64,000 bases of DNA, taken from positions 2,170,001 through 2,234,000 of the forward strand of contig NZ_AP024109.1 of assembly GCF_016591715.1 (NCBI RefSeq), written 5' to 3'. Positions 62,519-64,000 of this stretch are shown one piece after another. The notes under the pieces were generated by a model, which saw only the letters and a program-made list of their open reading frames with translations, was not told where the DNA came from and did not search any database. Numbering within the stretch: position 1 is the first letter of the stretch; every line of letters starts with the position of its first letter. The stretch is from Mesorhizobium sp. J8. Lineage in GTDB: Bacteria > Pseudomonadota > Alphaproteobacteria > Rhizobiales > Rhizobiaceae. Both the position numbers and the translations under genes were made by a program.

Positions 62519-63784
62519 ATGGCAGAGATCAAACGAACCCAGCCGCTGGCACGCGATGCCATGGCCTATGTGCTGGCCGGCGGCCGCGGCAGCCGCCTCA
62601 AGGAACTGACCGACCGGCGCGCCAAGCCCGCCGTCTATTTCGGCGGCAAGACGCGCATCATCGACTTTGCCCTCTCCAATGCGCTGAACTCCGGCATCCG
62701 CCGCCTCGGCGTGGCCACCCAGTACAAGGCGCACTCGCTGATCCGTCACCTGCAGCGCGGCTGGAACTTCCTGCGGCCCGAGCGAAACGAAAGCTTCGAT
62801 ATCCTGCCCGCATCGCAGCGCGTCTCGGAAACGCAGTGGTACGAAGGCACGGCCGACGCCGTCTACCAGAACATCGACATCATCGAGGCCTATGGCCCGG
62901 AATACATGGTGATCCTTGCCGGTGACCACATCTACAAAATGGATTACGAGCTGATGCTGCGCCAGCATGTCGACGCCGGCGCCGACGTCACCGTCGGCTG
63001 CCTGGAGGTGCCGCGCATGGAGGCGACGGGCTTTGGCGTCATGCATGTCGATGCCAAGGACAACATCATCGCCTTCGTCGAAAAGCCGGCCGACCCACCT
63101 GGCATCCCGGATAAGCCGGAATTCGCGCTCGCCTCGATGGGCATCTATGTCTTCAAGACCAAGTTCCTGATGGAACAACTGCGCCGCGACGCCGCCGAGC
63201 CCGGTTCCAGCCGCGACTTCGGCAAGGACATCATCCCCTACATCGTCCAGCACGGCAAGGCGATCGCCCACCGCTTCGCCAAGTCCTGCGTACGCTCCTC
63301 GCACGAGGCCGAACCCTACTGGCGCGATGTCGGAACCGTTGACGCCTATTGGGAAGCCAATATCGACCTGACCGACGTCACGCCCGAGCTCGACCTTTAC
63401 GACCGCGATTGGCCGATCTGGACCTATGCCGAATTGAAGCCGCCGGCAAAGTTCGTCCATGACGAGGACGGCCGCCGCGGCGAGGCGATCTCCTCGCTGG
63501 TGTCCGGCGACTGCATCGTCTCCGGCGCCTCGCTGCGCCGCAGCCTGATCTTCACCGGCGCCCGCATCAATTCCTACTCCAAGCTCGAGGAAGTGGTGAT
63601 GCTGCCCGACGTGACTGTCGGCCGCAACGCGCGCCTCAAGCGCGTCGTCATCGATCATGGCGTGCAGATTCCCGAGGGGCTGGTGGTCGGCGAGGATCCG
63701 GCGCTCGACGCCAAGCGTTTTCGTGTATCGGAAAAGGGCATCTGCCTGATCACGCAGGACATGATCAACAAGCTGTCGACCTAG
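62519..63784 (+). CDS. glgC: Glucose-1-phosphate adenylyltransferase
   Basis: The product has 421 residues. Motifs are [38 protein letters not shown] N-terminus, [13 protein letters not shown] sequence ([11 protein letters not shown]), [29 protein letters not shown] and [18 protein letters not shown], with the [18 protein letters not shown] loop. A left-handed beta-helix domain ends the protein. It makes ADP-glucose, the committed step of glycogen synthesis, and is typically regulated by glycolytic intermediates. The last codons begin a 29-bp tandem repeat. Confidence 0.97.
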   Translation: MAEIKRTQPLARDAMAYVLAGGRGSRLKELTDRRAKPAVYFGGKTRIIDFALSNALNSGIRRLGVATQYKAHSLIRHLQRGWNFLRPERNESFDILPASQRVSETQWYEGTADAVYQNIDIIEAYGPEYMVILAGDHIYKMDYELMLRQHVDAGADVTVGCLEVPRMEATGFGVMHVDAKDNIIAFVEKPADPPGIPDKPEFALASMGIYVFKTKFLMEQLRRDAAEPGSSRDFGKDIIPYIVQHGKAIAHRFAKSCVRSSHEAEPYWRDVGTVDAYWEANIDLTDVTPELDLYDRDWPIWTYAELKPPAKFVHDEDGRRGEAISSLVSGDCIVSGASLRRSLIFTGARINSYSKLEEVVMLPDVTVGRNARLKRVVIDHGVQIPEGLVVGEDPALDAKRFRVSEKGICLITQDMINKLST

Positions 63785-63849
63785 TTGGGTCGATCAGCAA
63801 GCTGTCGACCTGATCGGGTCGACCGGCAAGCTGACGACTTGATCAACAG
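63763..63849. repeat. Three imperfect 29-bp tandem units at the glgC 3' end
   Basis: Units run 63763-63791, 63792-63820 and 63821-63849. The first includes the final glgC codons and the stop; units 1 and 2 differ by only a few bases (both contain AGCAAGCTGTCGACC-like sequence), and unit 3 is more diverged. The array fills most of the glgC-glgA gap. Confidence 0.75.
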
Positions 63850-63893
63850 ATTGTCACTTTGACCTGTCACGTTGAGATCGGAATGTGGAGCGC

Positions 63894-64000
63894 ATGCAGG
63901 TTCTGTCGGTCACGCCCGAAATCTTCCCGCTGATCAAGACCGGCGGGCTTGCCGACGTGACCGGTGCCCTGCCGATCGCGCTGGCCGGCAAGGGCGTGGC
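63894..64000 (+). CDS. glgA: Glycogen synthase, N-terminal fragment
   Basis: Only the first 35 codons are in the window. The translation [27 protein letters not shown] holds the KTGGLADV motif that binds ADP-glucose in bacterial glycogen synthases. It follows glgC by about 110 bp in the glycogen operon and runs off the right edge. Confidence 0.93.
   Translation, partial: MQVLSVTPEIFPLIKTGGLADVTGALPIALAGKGV

Noticed and set aside
63763..63849. 29-bp units as a CRISPR array
   Set aside because: The units are directly adjacent without spacers and begin inside the glgC coding sequence; there are no cas genes.

Overview
The window reads as chromosome of a Mesorhizobium-like member of the Hyphomicrobiales (Rhizobiales). 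This is inferred from the high GC content, the alphaproteobacterial block mutY / DUF721 / Tat-lipoprotein DsbA / smc, the rhizobial-type fructose (frc) transporter with a ROK regulator, the glgP-B-C-A order, and intergenic palindromes of the kind seen in Mesorhizobium. No database search was possible, so the genus is an inference. There are no insertion sequences, phage genes or CRISPR arrays.

Layout. 1-9.3 kb: DNA maintenance genes (mutY fragment, DUF721, dsbA-like, smc), a HAD phosphatase fused to a P-loop ATPase, a DUF1772 protein, and an acetamidase/formamidase gene bracketed by two copies of tRNA-Gln(UUG), one with a damaged acceptor stem and a weaker promoter. 9.3-13 kb: a GDP-D-rhamnose pathway on the minus strand (phosphohexomutase, gmd, rmd). 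13.5-25.1 kb: ppdK, two near-identical-tailed GT9 heptosyltransferase-like genes, a polysaccharide deacetylase, small conserved proteins, an acyl-CoA ligase, a metallo-hydrolase and bioY.

25.3-46.3 kb is a surface-polysaccharide (probably O-antigen) locus. The dTDP-L-rhamnose genes rmlACBD lead directly, through an ATGA overlap, into a block of visibly lower GC (about 28.8-39.8 kb). This block holds a protein with two methyltransferase domains joined by a coiled coil, a RgpF-type rhamnan protein, two more methyltransferases, a possible three-part periplasmic glycosylation set (GT-C-like membrane protein, DPM-like GT2, flippase-like protein) and a Wzm/Wzt exporter. GC-rich sequence then resumes with a WbpM/CapD-type dehydratase, a GT2, a small initiating sugar-phosphate transferase, a 4-reductase-like epimerase and an O-antigen ligase. 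Read together these cover priming (possibly with QuiNAc, as in Rhizobium etli), elongation with rhamnose donors, methylation, export, possible periplasmic decoration, and ligation.

46.5-50.1 kb: cysD-cysNC-cysQ, for sulfate activation and PAP turnover. 50.3-57.6 kb: a DegT-type aminotransferase, then a fructose-type sugar locus with fructokinase, RbsD/FucU mutarotase and ROK regulator on the minus strand, divergent from an ABC transporter (binding protein, permease, ATPase). The AT-rich divergent region carries a perfect inverted repeat that overlaps both predicted promoters. 57.7-64 kb: glgP, glgB, glgC and the start of glgA, with a 29-bp tandem repeat that runs from the end of glgC into the glgC-glgA gap.
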